This document shows, in pieces, positions 30,676-38,058 of a stretch of 38,058 bases of DNA. The stretch comes from Gemmatimonadota bacterium (GTDB lineage: Bacteria > Gemmatimonadota > Gemmatimonadetes > Palauibacterales > Palauibacteraceae). The number at the start of each line of letters is the position of its first letter. Positions within the stretch are counted from its first letter, which is position 1. The DNA lies in NCBI GenBank assembly GCA_029262175.1, contig JAJCZV010000130.1:1-38058 (forward strand). The letters run 5' to 3'. A program made the translations under genes and the position numbers. The notes beneath the pieces are model-generated. The model searched no databases and had not been told where the DNA came from. It saw nothing but the letters and a program-made list of their open reading frames with translations.

Positions 30676-31884
30676 TCAGCTGAGAGTCACTCGGGCGAAG
30701 TGCCTCTTTCCGCGCTGAACCAGGTATTCGCCTGCGGGGAGCCGACGTTCTCGATCCGTCACGACGTCGCCGTCCACCCGGATCGCGCCCTGCTTGATGA
30801 GGCGACCCGCCTCCGAGGTGGACTCCGCCAGACCGGAGCCGCGAAGGACGTGCGGGATCGCCATGGGCGCTCCCCCCTCGAGATCTAGCCCGACTTCGGG
30901 GATGTCCTCCGGAACCTCCCGACGTCGATGCACGCGATCAAAGGCCTCCTGGGCGGCCGTAGCGGCTTCCGGGCCGTGATACTGCTCCACCAGATCAGCC
31001 GCCAACCACCGTTTTGTCCCGAGCGGATCTGTCCCAGCCTCGGCCACGCGTTGGGCCAGATCTTCCCTTCTCACGGTCGAGACCAGGGTCAGCCATTCCT
31101 CGAGAAGCTCGTCCGGGATGGACATGACGCGGCCAAAAACGTCCTCTGGCGGCATCGAGATCCCCACGTAGTTGTCATAGCTCTTGGACATTTTCTTCAC
31201 GCCGTCCGTGCCGCGCAGAAGCGGCATGATCAGGCACACCTGTGGTTCCTGATCCGCGCGCTCCTGAAGCGTCCGGCCCAGGAGCAAGTTGAACTTCTGG
31301 TCCGTCCCTCCCAACTCGACGTCCGCCTCGAGGACCACCGAGTCGTAGGCCTGCATCATCGGGTACAGGAACTCCGAGATGTGGATCGGCCGGCCATCGG
31401 CGTAGCGGTTGCCGAAGTCGTCCCGCTCGAGCATGCGGGCGACGGTGTACTGGGAGGTCAGGCGAAGGATGTCCACGAGCTGTAGCGGGGCAAGCCAGTC
31501 GCCGTTTCGCCGGATCTCCGTCCGATCGGGGTCCAAGATCCGAAACAGCTGCTCTTCGTACGTGCGAAGATTGGACTCGATCTCGTCTTCCGTGAGCATC
31601 GGACGCGTATCGTCGCGACCGCTGGGATCGCCGATCAGGGCCGTGTACGTCCCCATGACGAAGACCACGCGGTGCCCCAGATCCTGGAAGGTGCGGAGCT
31701 TGTGGATCGAGACGCCGTGCCCGATGTGGAGATCCGGGCGCGTCGGGTCGAACCCTTGCTTGATGACAAGCGGACGATCCTCGGCCAGGGAGCGCTCGAG
31801 CTTGCCCACCAACTCCGTCTCGGGGACGATCTCGACCGTCCCCTCGCGGATCCGCGCTAGCTGATCTTTTACGGAAAGAAACAT
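30676..31884 (-). CDS. tyrS: Tyrosyl-tRNA synthetase
   Basis: 402 residues, class Ic synthetase that charges tRNA-Tyr. HIGH at 53-56 (LHIGHG), KMSKS at 231-235, a tyrosine-binding GGTDQKFNLLLGR segment and a C-terminal S4 RNA-binding domain (AGRLIKQGAIRVDGDV). The HIGH region form (GFDPTRPDLHIGH) matches the TyrS branch common outside Enterobacteria. A TATACC about 17 bp before ATG could be the -10. Divergent from PBP1A. Confidence 0.97.
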   Translation of the reverse strand: MFLSVKDQLARIREGTVEIVPETELVGKLERSLAEDRPLVIKQGFDPTRPDLHIGHGVSIHKLRTFQDLGHRVVFVMGTYTALIGDPSGRDDTRPMLTEDEIESNLRTYEEQLFRILDPDRTEIRRNGDWLAPLQLVDILRLTSQYTVARMLERDDFGNRYADGRPIHISEFLYPMMQAYDSVVLEADVELGGTDQKFNLLLGRTLQERADQEPQVCLIMPLLRGTDGVKKMSKSYDNYVGISMPPEDVFGRVMSIPDELLEEWLTLVSTVRREDLAQRVAEAGTDPLGTKRWLAADLVEQYHGPEAATAAQEAFDRVHRRREVPEDIPEVGLDLEGGAPMAIPHVLRGSGLAESTSEAGRLIKQGAIRVDGDVVTDRERRLPAGEYLVQRGKRHFARVTLS

Positions 31885-31991
31885 GAGACTCTAACGTTGG
31901 TATATGGAGGTCGGCTCCCGCCGGAAGCGGCGTGAGGATAGAATCGGCCTGCGGACGGAACAAGCATTGAGACCGGTGAAGGCGGTGTGCG

Positions 31992-34247
31992 GTGGCTGAA
32001 GAGGCTCGCGTGGGACACATGGGGGCAGTCGTCGTCGACTCGTTGAAGAAGGTCGGCGGCGCGATCGCCTGGGCAGGTCGAGGGCTCAAGCAGATTTCTG
32101 TGGGGACCTACCGGAAGCTCGGGCCCCGGGGTCGTTGGGTGACGGCCCTGGTGGGGCTGGGGTTGGCAGGCCTGTTCGGCGGGCTCGGGTGGGGGGCGTG
32201 GACGCACATCTGCGATGAATGCCCTTCGATCGCGCAGATTTACGCGTTCGAGGCCAAGGAGGCGACCCAACTCTACGCCGCCGACGGCTCCCTCCTCGCG
32301 GAGCTAGCCGTCGAGCGCCGCACGCCGATTCGGATCGAGATTCTCCCGCGGCACGTGTACAACGCGTTTATCGCGGTCGAAGACAAACGGTTCTGGAAGC
32401 ACTCCGGTGTCGATCTTCTGCGCACGACGCGAGCGTTTCTCGACTTCGTCATAGAAGGATACGGCGCGGCCGGGGGCAGCTCGATCACGCAGCAGCTCGC
32501 AGGAAACATGTTCTCGGGCTCGGTGGATCGTCAGGACATCACCATCCGACGCAAGCTCCGGGAGATGCGGGTGGCGTTCGACCTCGAACGCGCATACGAC
32601 AAGCGCGAGATCCTCGAGGCCTATCTAAACCAGATCAACTTCGACGGTCTCTTTGGCGTGCAAGCCGCGGCGCAGCGGTACTTCGGAAAAACCGCCGCCC
32701 AATTGAATCTTCCAGAAGCGGCTACCCTCGCTGCGATCCCGCGAAACCCCGCCGGCTACAACCCGAACCGGAACCCGGAACGCGCGATCGGGCGTCGGAA
32801 TCTGATCCTCGGATTGATGGCTGGGCAGGGGCTGATCAGCCAGAAAGATGCGGAGGCGGCCAAGGCCTATCCGCTCGAGCTCGCCGAGGGCGCGCGCGTC
32901 AAGCAAGAGGCGCCCTATTTCGTCGAGTACGTGCGACAGATCCTCTACGATCGATACGGCACGGACATCTACGAAAAAGGGTACCGGGTCTATACGACGC
33001 TGGATCCTGATCTTCAGGCAGCGGCCGACTCCGCATTGTCCGCCCAACTCGAATGGGTCGATCGACAACCCGGCTATAACGGCGTGACGTTCGACGAGGC
33101 TCGATCCTGGCCCCCCGATAGCCTGTACCAGGTCAGTCGAGGCGGTGCGGAGATGCCCTACGTCCAGGGCATGTTCATCGCCCTCGATGCGGCGGCCGGC
33201 GACATCAGGGCGCTGATCGGTGGGCGCGACTTCGACGACTCCGAATTCAACCGGGCGACCCAGGCGATCCGGCAACCCGGATCCGTCTTCAAACCGTTCG
33301 TCTATACCGCAGCCATCAATTCTGGCATCCCCGCGTCGGAAGTCATCTACGATGCACCCTACTATCTGGAGAATCCCGGGGGCGACCCTTACTCGCCGCG
33401 GAATTTCGAGAACGATTTCAAGGGACCCCTGACGTTACGTCGCGCGATGGCTCGCTCGATCAACGTCGTCGCCGTCAAGCTCGGACAACGCATCGGCGAG
33501 GAATCGTTTTCACAACTCGCGACCAGCCTGGGCATCACATCGCCGATCCCCCGCGTACCCTCCGCGGCCATCGGATCCACGGACCTCAAGCCGATGGAGA
33601 TCGCCACGGCCTACACGACCTTCGCCAACACGGGTGTGCGCGTGACTCCGCGAGCGATCCTTCGGATCGAAAGCAGAGAAGGCCGGATCCTCTGGGAGAG
33701 TCGTGTCCAAAGAGAACGCGTCCTGGAGGCTGACGTGGCGTGGATCGCCCAATCGATGTTGCGCGACGCCGTAGATCAGGGAACCGGGACGCTTGCCATA
33801 CGCGGACGAAGCCGAGCCGCGATCCCCCACAGCGTTCCCATCGGCGGAAAGACGGGTACGACGAACTCAGCGACCAACACCTGGTTCGTCGGCTTCTCGC
33901 CGGATCTCGTGACGACGACCTGGATCGGGTTCGATCGACCGAAGCGGATCTATCGCAACGCAACCGGTGGCGGCACGTCGGCCCCGGTCGGCGCCGCGGT
34001 GCTCGCGCACTATTACAAGAATCACCCCCACCCCGCGGCATGGCCGCGACCGGATGGGTTGATCGAACGAACCGTGGATGAAACCACCGGCCTGTTGTCC
34101 ACGCAGTGGTGCCCGATCGAACTCAACTATCGAGAAGTCTATCTACCGGGCACCGAGCCAACCGACTCGTGCGACCTGCACGGCCCGTGGGGAGTTGGAG
34201 CGACGGGGGGCGGGCACGACGATGGCGACGGCATCGACGGACAGTGA
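31992..34247 (+). CDS. Penicillin-binding protein 1A (bifunctional class A PBP)
   Basis: 751 residues. Short cytoplasmic part, one membrane anchor (about 50-70, TALVGLGLAGLFGGLGWGAW), GT51 glycosyltransferase (about 85-290; E130 in AVEDKRFWKHSG, GGSSITQQLAGNMF at 161-174), then a transpeptidase with SVFK (S431-K434), SIN (RSINVVAVK) and KTGT (620-623). Polymerises and cross-links peptidoglycan. A Cys pair (WTHICDEC) follows the anchor; a Gly/Asp tail ends the protein. Start GTG 31992; an in-frame ATG at 32019 is a possible alternative. A TAGAAT at 31939-31944 may be its -10. Confidence 0.96.
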   Translation: MAEEARVGHMGAVVVDSLKKVGGAIAWAGRGLKQISVGTYRKLGPRGRWVTALVGLGLAGLFGGLGWGAWTHICDECPSIAQIYAFEAKEATQLYAADGSLLAELAVERRTPIRIEILPRHVYNAFIAVEDKRFWKHSGVDLLRTTRAFLDFVIEGYGAAGGSSITQQLAGNMFSGSVDRQDITIRRKLREMRVAFDLERAYDKREILEAYLNQINFDGLFGVQAAAQRYFGKTAAQLNLPEAATLAAIPRNPAGYNPNRNPERAIGRRNLILGLMAGQGLISQKDAEAAKAYPLELAEGARVKQEAPYFVEYVRQILYDRYGTDIYEKGYRVYTTLDPDLQAAADSALSAQLEWVDRQPGYNGVTFDEARSWPPDSLYQVSRGGAEMPYVQGMFIALDAAAGDIRALIGGRDFDDSEFNRATQAIRQPGSVFKPFVYTAAINSGIPASEVIYDAPYYLENPGGDPYSPRNFENDFKGPLTLRRAMARSINVVAVKLGQRIGEESFSQLATSLGITSPIPRVPSAAIGSTDLKPMEIATAYTTFANTGVRVTPRAILRIESREGRILWESRVQRERVLEADVAWIAQSMLRDAVDQGTGTLAIRGRSRAAIPHSVPIGGKTGTTNSATNTWFVGFSPDLVTTTWIGFDRPKRIYRNATGGGTSAPVGAAVLAHYYKNHPHPAAWPRPDGLIERTVDETTGLLSTQWCPIELNYREVYLPGTEPTDSCDLHGPWGVGATGGGHDDGDGIDGQ

Positions 34248-34293
34248 CGTCATCGTGGACGTCGTGGACATGGACGTCGTCGATCGGCCCCGT

Positions 34294-35595
34294 CTATTCG
34301 ATCCGCGCCAATACGAGGGGTTGCAGGACGTGCGGCGATTCCGTGATGGTGACGGCGGCCGCTAGCTGACCCCCGGCGATTTGCGCACCGGCTTCCGTGG
34401 ACGCGTGAATCGTGAACAGAGGCTGACCCTCTTCCACGGCGTCGCCCGCATCCGCATGGAGTTCGAACCCGACGCTCGGGTCGACGAGGTCGCCCGCCTT
34501 CTGACGTCCGGCGCCAAGCTCGACCGACGCGAGCCCCACCGCACGCGCATCGATATCGACATAGCCCGCGCGCGCGGCGAGCACGTCCGTCTTGAGCGCC
34601 GCACGGGGGAGCAGATTCGGATCGGCAATGATGTCAGGGTCGCCACCCTGCGCCTCGATCAGACGGGCGAACCTGGCGAGCGCACGCCCATTGTCGAGCA
34701 AGGCCCCGAGCCGAGCGGTTGCGTCCTCCGCATCCGCGCAGACACCGGCGGACACGAGTAGTTCGGCGCTCAAGGCCACCGTCAGGTCGCGCAGCGCTGG
34801 CGGTCCGCCACCGGACAAACAATCGATCGCCTCGCGGACCTCGAGCGCGTTTCCGATCATGCGGCCTAACGGCGCATTCATAGCGGTCAGCAGCGCCGTG
34901 GCCTGGACCCCCTCGGACCGGGCAAGATCGACCATGGTGCGGGCCAGGGCTTCCGCGTCTTCTCGGTCGGTCATGAACGCACCGCGACCGCACTTCACAT
35001 CGAGGACGAGCGCCGAGATCCCTTCGGCCGCCTTCTTTGAGATGATCGAAGCCGCCATCAGTGCCTGAGAGGGCACCGTCCCCGTCACGTCGCGGAGCGC
35101 ATACAGTCGACCATCGAGTGGCGCGATCTCGTCCGTCTGACCGATCATCGCGCAGCCGACTTCATCCAGGATAGACCGAAAGCGGTCGAGTCCGATCAGC
35201 ACCTGGAACCCGGGGATCGACTCGAGCTTGTCGAGCGTCCCGCCCGTATGGCCGAGCCCGCGACCCGAGATCATCGGGACCCGCACACCGGCCTCTGCGA
35301 GCAGTGGTGCGAGGATGAGGGAGACCTTGTCGCCAACGCCCCCAGTCGAATGCTTGTCGACGGCCGGTGGGCCGCCGTCGGAGAAGTCGAGCCTCACGCC
35401 CGAATCGATGATGGCACGGGTGAGGACCGACAACTCCTCTTCATCGAGCCCGCGAAGAAACGCCGCCATGAGAAAGGCCGACATTTGATAGTCGGCGAAC
35501 TCTTCTCGCAGGAAAGCGTCCAGCAAAGCGCGAAACTCGGTCGATGTGAGCCGGCCGCCGTCGCGCTTTCGCTCGATCAGACTGGTGAGAAGCAT
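34294..35595 (-). CDS. Pyrimidine-nucleoside (thymidine) phosphorylase
   Basis: 433 residues, cleaves thymidine, uridine or deoxyuridine with phosphate (salvage). Signature KHSTGGVGDK at 81-90, phosphate/base-site segments SGRGLGHTGGTLDKLESIPG and KKAAEGISALVLDVKCGRGAFM, and the C-terminal alpha/beta domain. Length equals DeoA/Pdp. Specificity between DeoA and Pdp cannot be told from sequence alone. It follows the YtxH gene by 34 bp, so the two are likely cotranscribed, and converges with PBP1A (46-bp gap carrying two GGACGTCGT repeats). Confidence 0.96.
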   Translation of the reverse strand: MLLTSLIERKRDGGRLTSTEFRALLDAFLREEFADYQMSAFLMAAFLRGLDEEELSVLTRAIIDSGVRLDFSDGGPPAVDKHSTGGVGDKVSLILAPLLAEAGVRVPMISGRGLGHTGGTLDKLESIPGFQVLIGLDRFRSILDEVGCAMIGQTDEIAPLDGRLYALRDVTGTVPSQALMAASIISKKAAEGISALVLDVKCGRGAFMTDREDAEALARTMVDLARSEGVQATALLTAMNAPLGRMIGNALEVREAIDCLSGGGPPALRDLTVALSAELLVSAGVCADAEDATARLGALLDNGRALARFARLIEAQGGDPDIIADPNLLPRAALKTDVLAARAGYVDIDARAVGLASVELGAGRQKAGDLVDPSVGFELHADAGDAVEEGQPLFTIHASTEAGAQIAGGQLAAAVTITESPHVLQPLVLARIE

Positions 35596-35629
35596 CGGGA
35601 TCTAGGGGGCGCGGCTTATGGGCCCGGGC

Positions 35630-35914
35630 TCAGTCGTCGTCTCCACGGCCCCGACGGGCGGCTTCTCGAAGGCGCGCTCCGCGTCGCTCTGCGCGACGGA
35701 CCGCATCGCGCGCGGCCCGTTTGGCCTCTTCGCTCGCTTCCCCGATCCCTTCGCGGGCGCTTTCCGTCAGATCCTCCGCCACTCGCACGATGTGCCGACG
35801 CGTGCGTTGCCCGCTCTGTGGTGCAAGTAAGAGTGCGACTCCAGCTCCGATCAGCGCGCCAAGCGCGACGCCGGAAAGAAAGCTCACTGCCTGCCGTGTA
35901 TCCTCGTCCACCAT
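35630..35914 (-). CDS. YtxH-domain membrane protein
   Basis: 94 residues. One glycine/alanine-rich membrane helix (about 10-30, FLSGVALGALIGAGVALLLAP, with the typical SGxxTR turn after it), then a highly charged amphipathic helix (Arg/Glu/Ala, 45-90) and an acidic end. This is the YtxH/general-stress-type layout; function not known, often envelope-linked. Strong AGGGGAGGG immediately upstream; GTG 35911 could be the true start. Divergent from the V4R gene (61 bp). Confidence 0.85.
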   Translation of the reverse strand: MVDEDTRQAVSFLSGVALGALIGAGVALLLAPQSGQRTRRHIVRVAEDLTESAREGIGEASEEAKRAARDAVRRAERRGARLREAARRGRGDDD

Positions 35915-35975
35915 CCCTCCCCTTGTTGGCCCTTAACCTTGTACGGTCACTTCGCCATGTCTAGCTTGAGTCGAG

Positions 35976-36512
35976 ATGAGCCCCTCTTCCGAAGCGCCCG
36001 CCGTCCACCTTCCCACGTCCGCGTTCACGACGCTTTCGCACCGGTGCGCCGGTCTCGGCGAGGCTGGGATCGAAGCGCTTCGCGAGGCCGGATACCGAGC
36101 AGGCGCCGAAGTGCTCGCGACGTTGGGAGATGCGCCCGCCGAAATCCTCTCTGAAGAGTTTTGGGTACGGCTCGGGGCCGCGTTCACCCGGGCGGGATTG
36201 GGGTCCGTCGCGTTTGAGCCGGTTTCGCCTGTTCTCGGATCGGTTCAGTGGCTCGGCTCGGTAGAAGCCGCCGGATCGCAATCCGGCGGAAAAGTCGAAA
36301 GTTGCCACTTTGCCGCGGGCCTGCTGGCCGGCGTGTTGAGTCGAACCGCGGGTCGAACCGTCGACGTGATCGAAGTCCGGTGTAGTGGAGGCAGCGCGCA
36401 GCCCTGCTGGTTTTTGTTTGGTTCCGTCGAGACGCTCCGCGGCCTCCGTCCGCGGCTGGGCGAGGTCAGGGATTCGATCGAACGCATACCGCCCGAAACG
36501 GTCGGACGCTGA
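35976..36512 (+). CDS. V4R-domain protein
   Basis: 178 residues. The C-terminal half is a V4R (4-vinyl reductase) domain with its three cysteines in place (C110 in ESCHFAAG, C136 in EVRCSGG, C144 in AQPCWF), expected to bind a small hydrophobic ligand or metal. The N-terminal half is helical and Ala/Gly-rich. It is the first gene of an apparent ruvX-mltG-thiE run, only 11 bp before ruvX. No enzymatic function is implied. Upstream ribosome-binding site is weak. Confidence 0.85.
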   Translation: MSPSSEAPAVHLPTSAFTTLSHRCAGLGEAGIEALREAGYRAGAEVLATLGDAPAEILSEEFWVRLGAAFTRAGLGSVAFEPVSPVLGSVQWLGSVEAAGSQSGGKVESCHFAAGLLAGVLSRTAGRTVDVIEVRCSGGSAQPCWFLFGSVETLRGLRPRLGEVRDSIERIPPETVGR

Positions 36513-36523
36513 ACGAGACCCCC

Positions 36524-36964
36524 TTGGGTCGGGTGATGGCGCTGGACTACGGGCGGCGGCGCATCGGGATCTCCGTGTCCGACCCGACGCGCACGATCGC
36601 GTCGCCGCGAGGCTTCGTCGAGCGCTCAAAAACCGCGCGAAAACCGACTTCGCTGCCGGAGAAGCTCCTCCAACTGATTCGAGAGACCGAACCGACGGCA
36701 ATCCTCGTGGGTATCCCCTTTGCAATGGATGGCTCTGCAGGCGCCATGGCCACCGAGGTCCGAGCCTTCGCGGCTGCCCTGACGGCGACAACGGGTGTCG
36801 TCACCTTGGAATGGGATGAACGGTTGACGACCGCGCGAGCGGAACGGGAGATCCAGAGTTTGGAGCTTTCAAAATCGAAGCGGCGCCAGAAGGGACGTTC
36901 GGATGAAATGGCCGCGACGCTGATGCTGAGCACCTACCTCCGGAGCGCGAGTTCGCATGTCTAG
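36524..36964 (+). CDS. ruvX: RuvX/YqgF-family RNase H-fold protein
   Basis: 146 residues. ALDYGRRRIGISVSD at the N-terminus carries the first catalytic Asp; ILVGIPFAMDGSAGAMATEV, the DERLTTARAE glutamate/aspartate site, and SDEMAATLML at the end are family landmarks. Acts as a putative pre-16S rRNA nuclease (Holliday-junction resolvase-like). The TTG at 36524 gives MGRVMALDYG, the usual start; GTG 36533 or ATG 36536 are alternatives. It overlaps mltG by 8 bp (ATGTCTAG). Confidence 0.95.
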   Translation: MGRVMALDYGRRRIGISVSDPTRTIASPRGFVERSKTARKPTSLPEKLLQLIRETEPTAILVGIPFAMDGSAGAMATEVRAFAAALTATTGVVTLEWDERLTTARAEREIQSLELSKSKRRQKGRSDEMAATLMLSTYLRSASSHV

Positions 36965-37964
36965 ACGACGGGTGGGCGTCCTTCTCGGGGCGGTCGCAGC
37001 GATCGGGGCGTTGGTCGTAATCGTCGGACCCGGGCGCTCCGAATTGGTCGACGGCACCATCGTCGATCTTCGGATTCCCGCGGGGTCGTCTGTGCGTGCC
37101 ATCGCCGGGACACTCGACTCGGCCGACCTCATCGGCTCTCCACGGATGTTCTCCGCTTTCGTGCGTTGGAAGAAGGCAGACGGTGACCTGAAAGCCGGTC
37201 AGTATCAACTCGTCGCTGGCTCCTCCTATGGCGAATTGTTGCGAGTGCTGCAGACGGGGGCGGTCGTCACGACCCCGCTCACGATTCCCGAAGGATGGAC
37301 GCTTCGCGAAGTGGCCCCGCGTCTCGCAGAGTACATCGTGCAGCCTGCCGATTCCGTGCGCGCTTGGCTCGAGGACCCGGCACGCGTAGCCGAGTTTGAT
37401 GTCCCCGGGCCGACGCTCGAGGGCTACCTGTTACCGGAGACCTATCGCTTTGCAGAAGGCGTCGGTCTAGCGGCGATCGTCTCCGAGATGGTCGCTCGGT
37501 ACAAAGACATTTGGGGAGACGCCGAGCGGGCCAAAGCAGAAGCCTTGGGGCTCACCGAACGCGAAGTCGTCACACTCGCCAGCATCGTCGAAGAAGAAGC
37601 CCGCGTCGCGGACGAACGACCGACGATCGCCGGCGTGTACCTCAATCGACTCGAGATCGGGATGCTCCTTCAAGCCGATCCCACGGTGCAGTACGCGTTG
37701 GGCGAACCAAAGGCGCGTCTCTTGTACCGAGACATCGACGCCGTTGCCGACAACCCCTACAACACCTACACGCAACCGGGTCTACCGCCGGGACCGATCG
37801 CTTCGCCAGGAGCTGCCGCGTTGCGCGCGACGCTTCAACCGGCCGAGCACGACTTCCTGTTCTTCGTCGCCCGCATCGATGGGACACACGAGTTCACGCG
37901 CACGGTCCGCGAACACAACCGCGCCAAGAACCGTATCCGGCGCGAACGAGACGCACTGCGTTGA
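36957..37964 (+). CDS. mltG: Endolytic murein transglycosylase
   Basis: 335 residues. One membrane anchor (about 5-24), LysM-like domain, then the catalytic YceG domain: LASIVEEEA with catalytic E212, AGVYLNRLEIGMLLQADPTVQYALG, and TYTQPGLPPGPIASPG. Cleaves nascent glycan strands to set their length, at the outer face of the inner membrane. Translationally coupled to ruvX. Confidence 0.96.
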   Translation: MSRRRVGVLLGAVAAIGALVVIVGPGRSELVDGTIVDLRIPAGSSVRAIAGTLDSADLIGSPRMFSAFVRWKKADGDLKAGQYQLVAGSSYGELLRVLQTGAVVTTPLTIPEGWTLREVAPRLAEYIVQPADSVRAWLEDPARVAEFDVPGPTLEGYLLPETYRFAEGVGLAAIVSEMVARYKDIWGDAERAKAEALGLTEREVVTLASIVEEEARVADERPTIAGVYLNRLEIGMLLQADPTVQYALGEPKARLLYRDIDAVADNPYNTYTQPGLPPGPIASPGAAALRATLQPAEHDFLFFVARIDGTHEFTRTVREHNRAKNRIRRERDALR

Positions 37965-38058
37965 GCGGCCCCCGCGCTTCGGCGGAGCTGTCGGCCCGGC
38001 TTCGTCTCATGGTCCTCACGCACCCCAAGCCCGCGTGTGGCCGTTCGCTCGTTGACGT
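37961..38058 (+). CDS. Probable thiamine phosphate synthase, N-terminus only
   Basis: Begins at TTG 37961 (sharing its last bases with the mltG stop) or ATG 38009 and runs off the window. The 32 visible residues read RLRLMVLTHPKPACGRSLVDV, resembling the first strand and helix of ThiE (LMLVTD...GR.LVEVVR). Too short to be sure. Confidence 0.45.
   Translation, partial: MSGPRASAELSARLRLMVLTHPKPACGRSLVD

Noticed and set aside
31885..31991. T-box or other riboswitch upstream of tyrS
   Set aside because: Only 107 bp shared with the divergent PBP1A promoter and no T-box-like sequence.
34248..34293. GGACGTCGT direct repeats between PBP1A and the phosphorylase
   Set aside because: Short, only two copies, in a 46-bp convergent gap; no T run or stable stem to call a terminator.

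Overview
High-GC bacterial chromosome segment that looks like a Gemmatimonadota (Gemmatimonadetes) genome. Pointers are a SusC/RagA-SusD/RagB outer-membrane pair in a non-Bacteroidetes, GC-rich context, a carboxypeptidase-regulatory-domain protein with a TonB plug but no barrel, many signal-peptide lipoproteins (Gram-negative envelope), and dense operons. The phylum is an inference from gene content, not from a marker tree. I see no tRNA, rRNA, CRISPR array, insertion sequence, phage gene or integrase.

Layout. 1-1169 (minus): folE and a truncated zinc-ribbon protein. 1406-4087 (minus): a DUF2946-like small protein and a ZnuD-like TonB-dependent receptor, probably for a metal. 4213-6254 (plus): a 94-residue protein of unknown function coupled to a Tat-exported amidase. 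6284-10281 (minus): DEAD-box helicase, gamma-glutamyltransferase and a ZIP metal transporter. 10435-12168 (plus): M1 aminopeptidase lipoprotein. 12191-22761 (minus): a long codirectional run of folK, an HExxH lipoprotein, aroB, an acyl-CoA-ligase-like protein, an NYN/LOTUS/HhH protein, a 3-methyladenine glycosylase, an NhaC-family transporter and lysA. 22857-24041 (plus): the plug-only protein. 24085-29802 (minus): a small lipoprotein and the susC-susD operon with a clear terminator. 29803-30675: an unusually structured non-coding stretch. 30676-31884 (minus): tyrS, divergent from PBP1A (31992-34247, plus). 34294-35914 (minus): YtxH protein and pyrimidine-nucleoside phosphorylase. 35976-38058 (plus): V4R protein, ruvX, mltG and the start of a probable thiE.

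How the genes fit together. Most are housekeeping: folate (folE, folK), shikimate (aroB), lysine/DAP (lysA), translation (tyrS), peptidoglycan (PBP1A, mltG), thiamine (thiE?) and base repair (mpg). Layered on these are envelope functions: metal uptake (TonB receptor plus ZIP), oligomer/peptide uptake (SusCD) and extracytoplasmic hydrolases (M1 peptidase, GGT, amidase, HExxH lipoprotein).

The parts most worth a second look are the 0.87-kb non-coding region upstream of susC, with two very long inverted repeats and a closed leader stem; the NYN-LOTUS-HhH putative nuclease behind a triple-hairpin leader; an acyl-CoA-ligase-like protein that has lost the catalytic A10 lysine; and a glycosylase gene whose conserved N-terminus has no canonical start codon.
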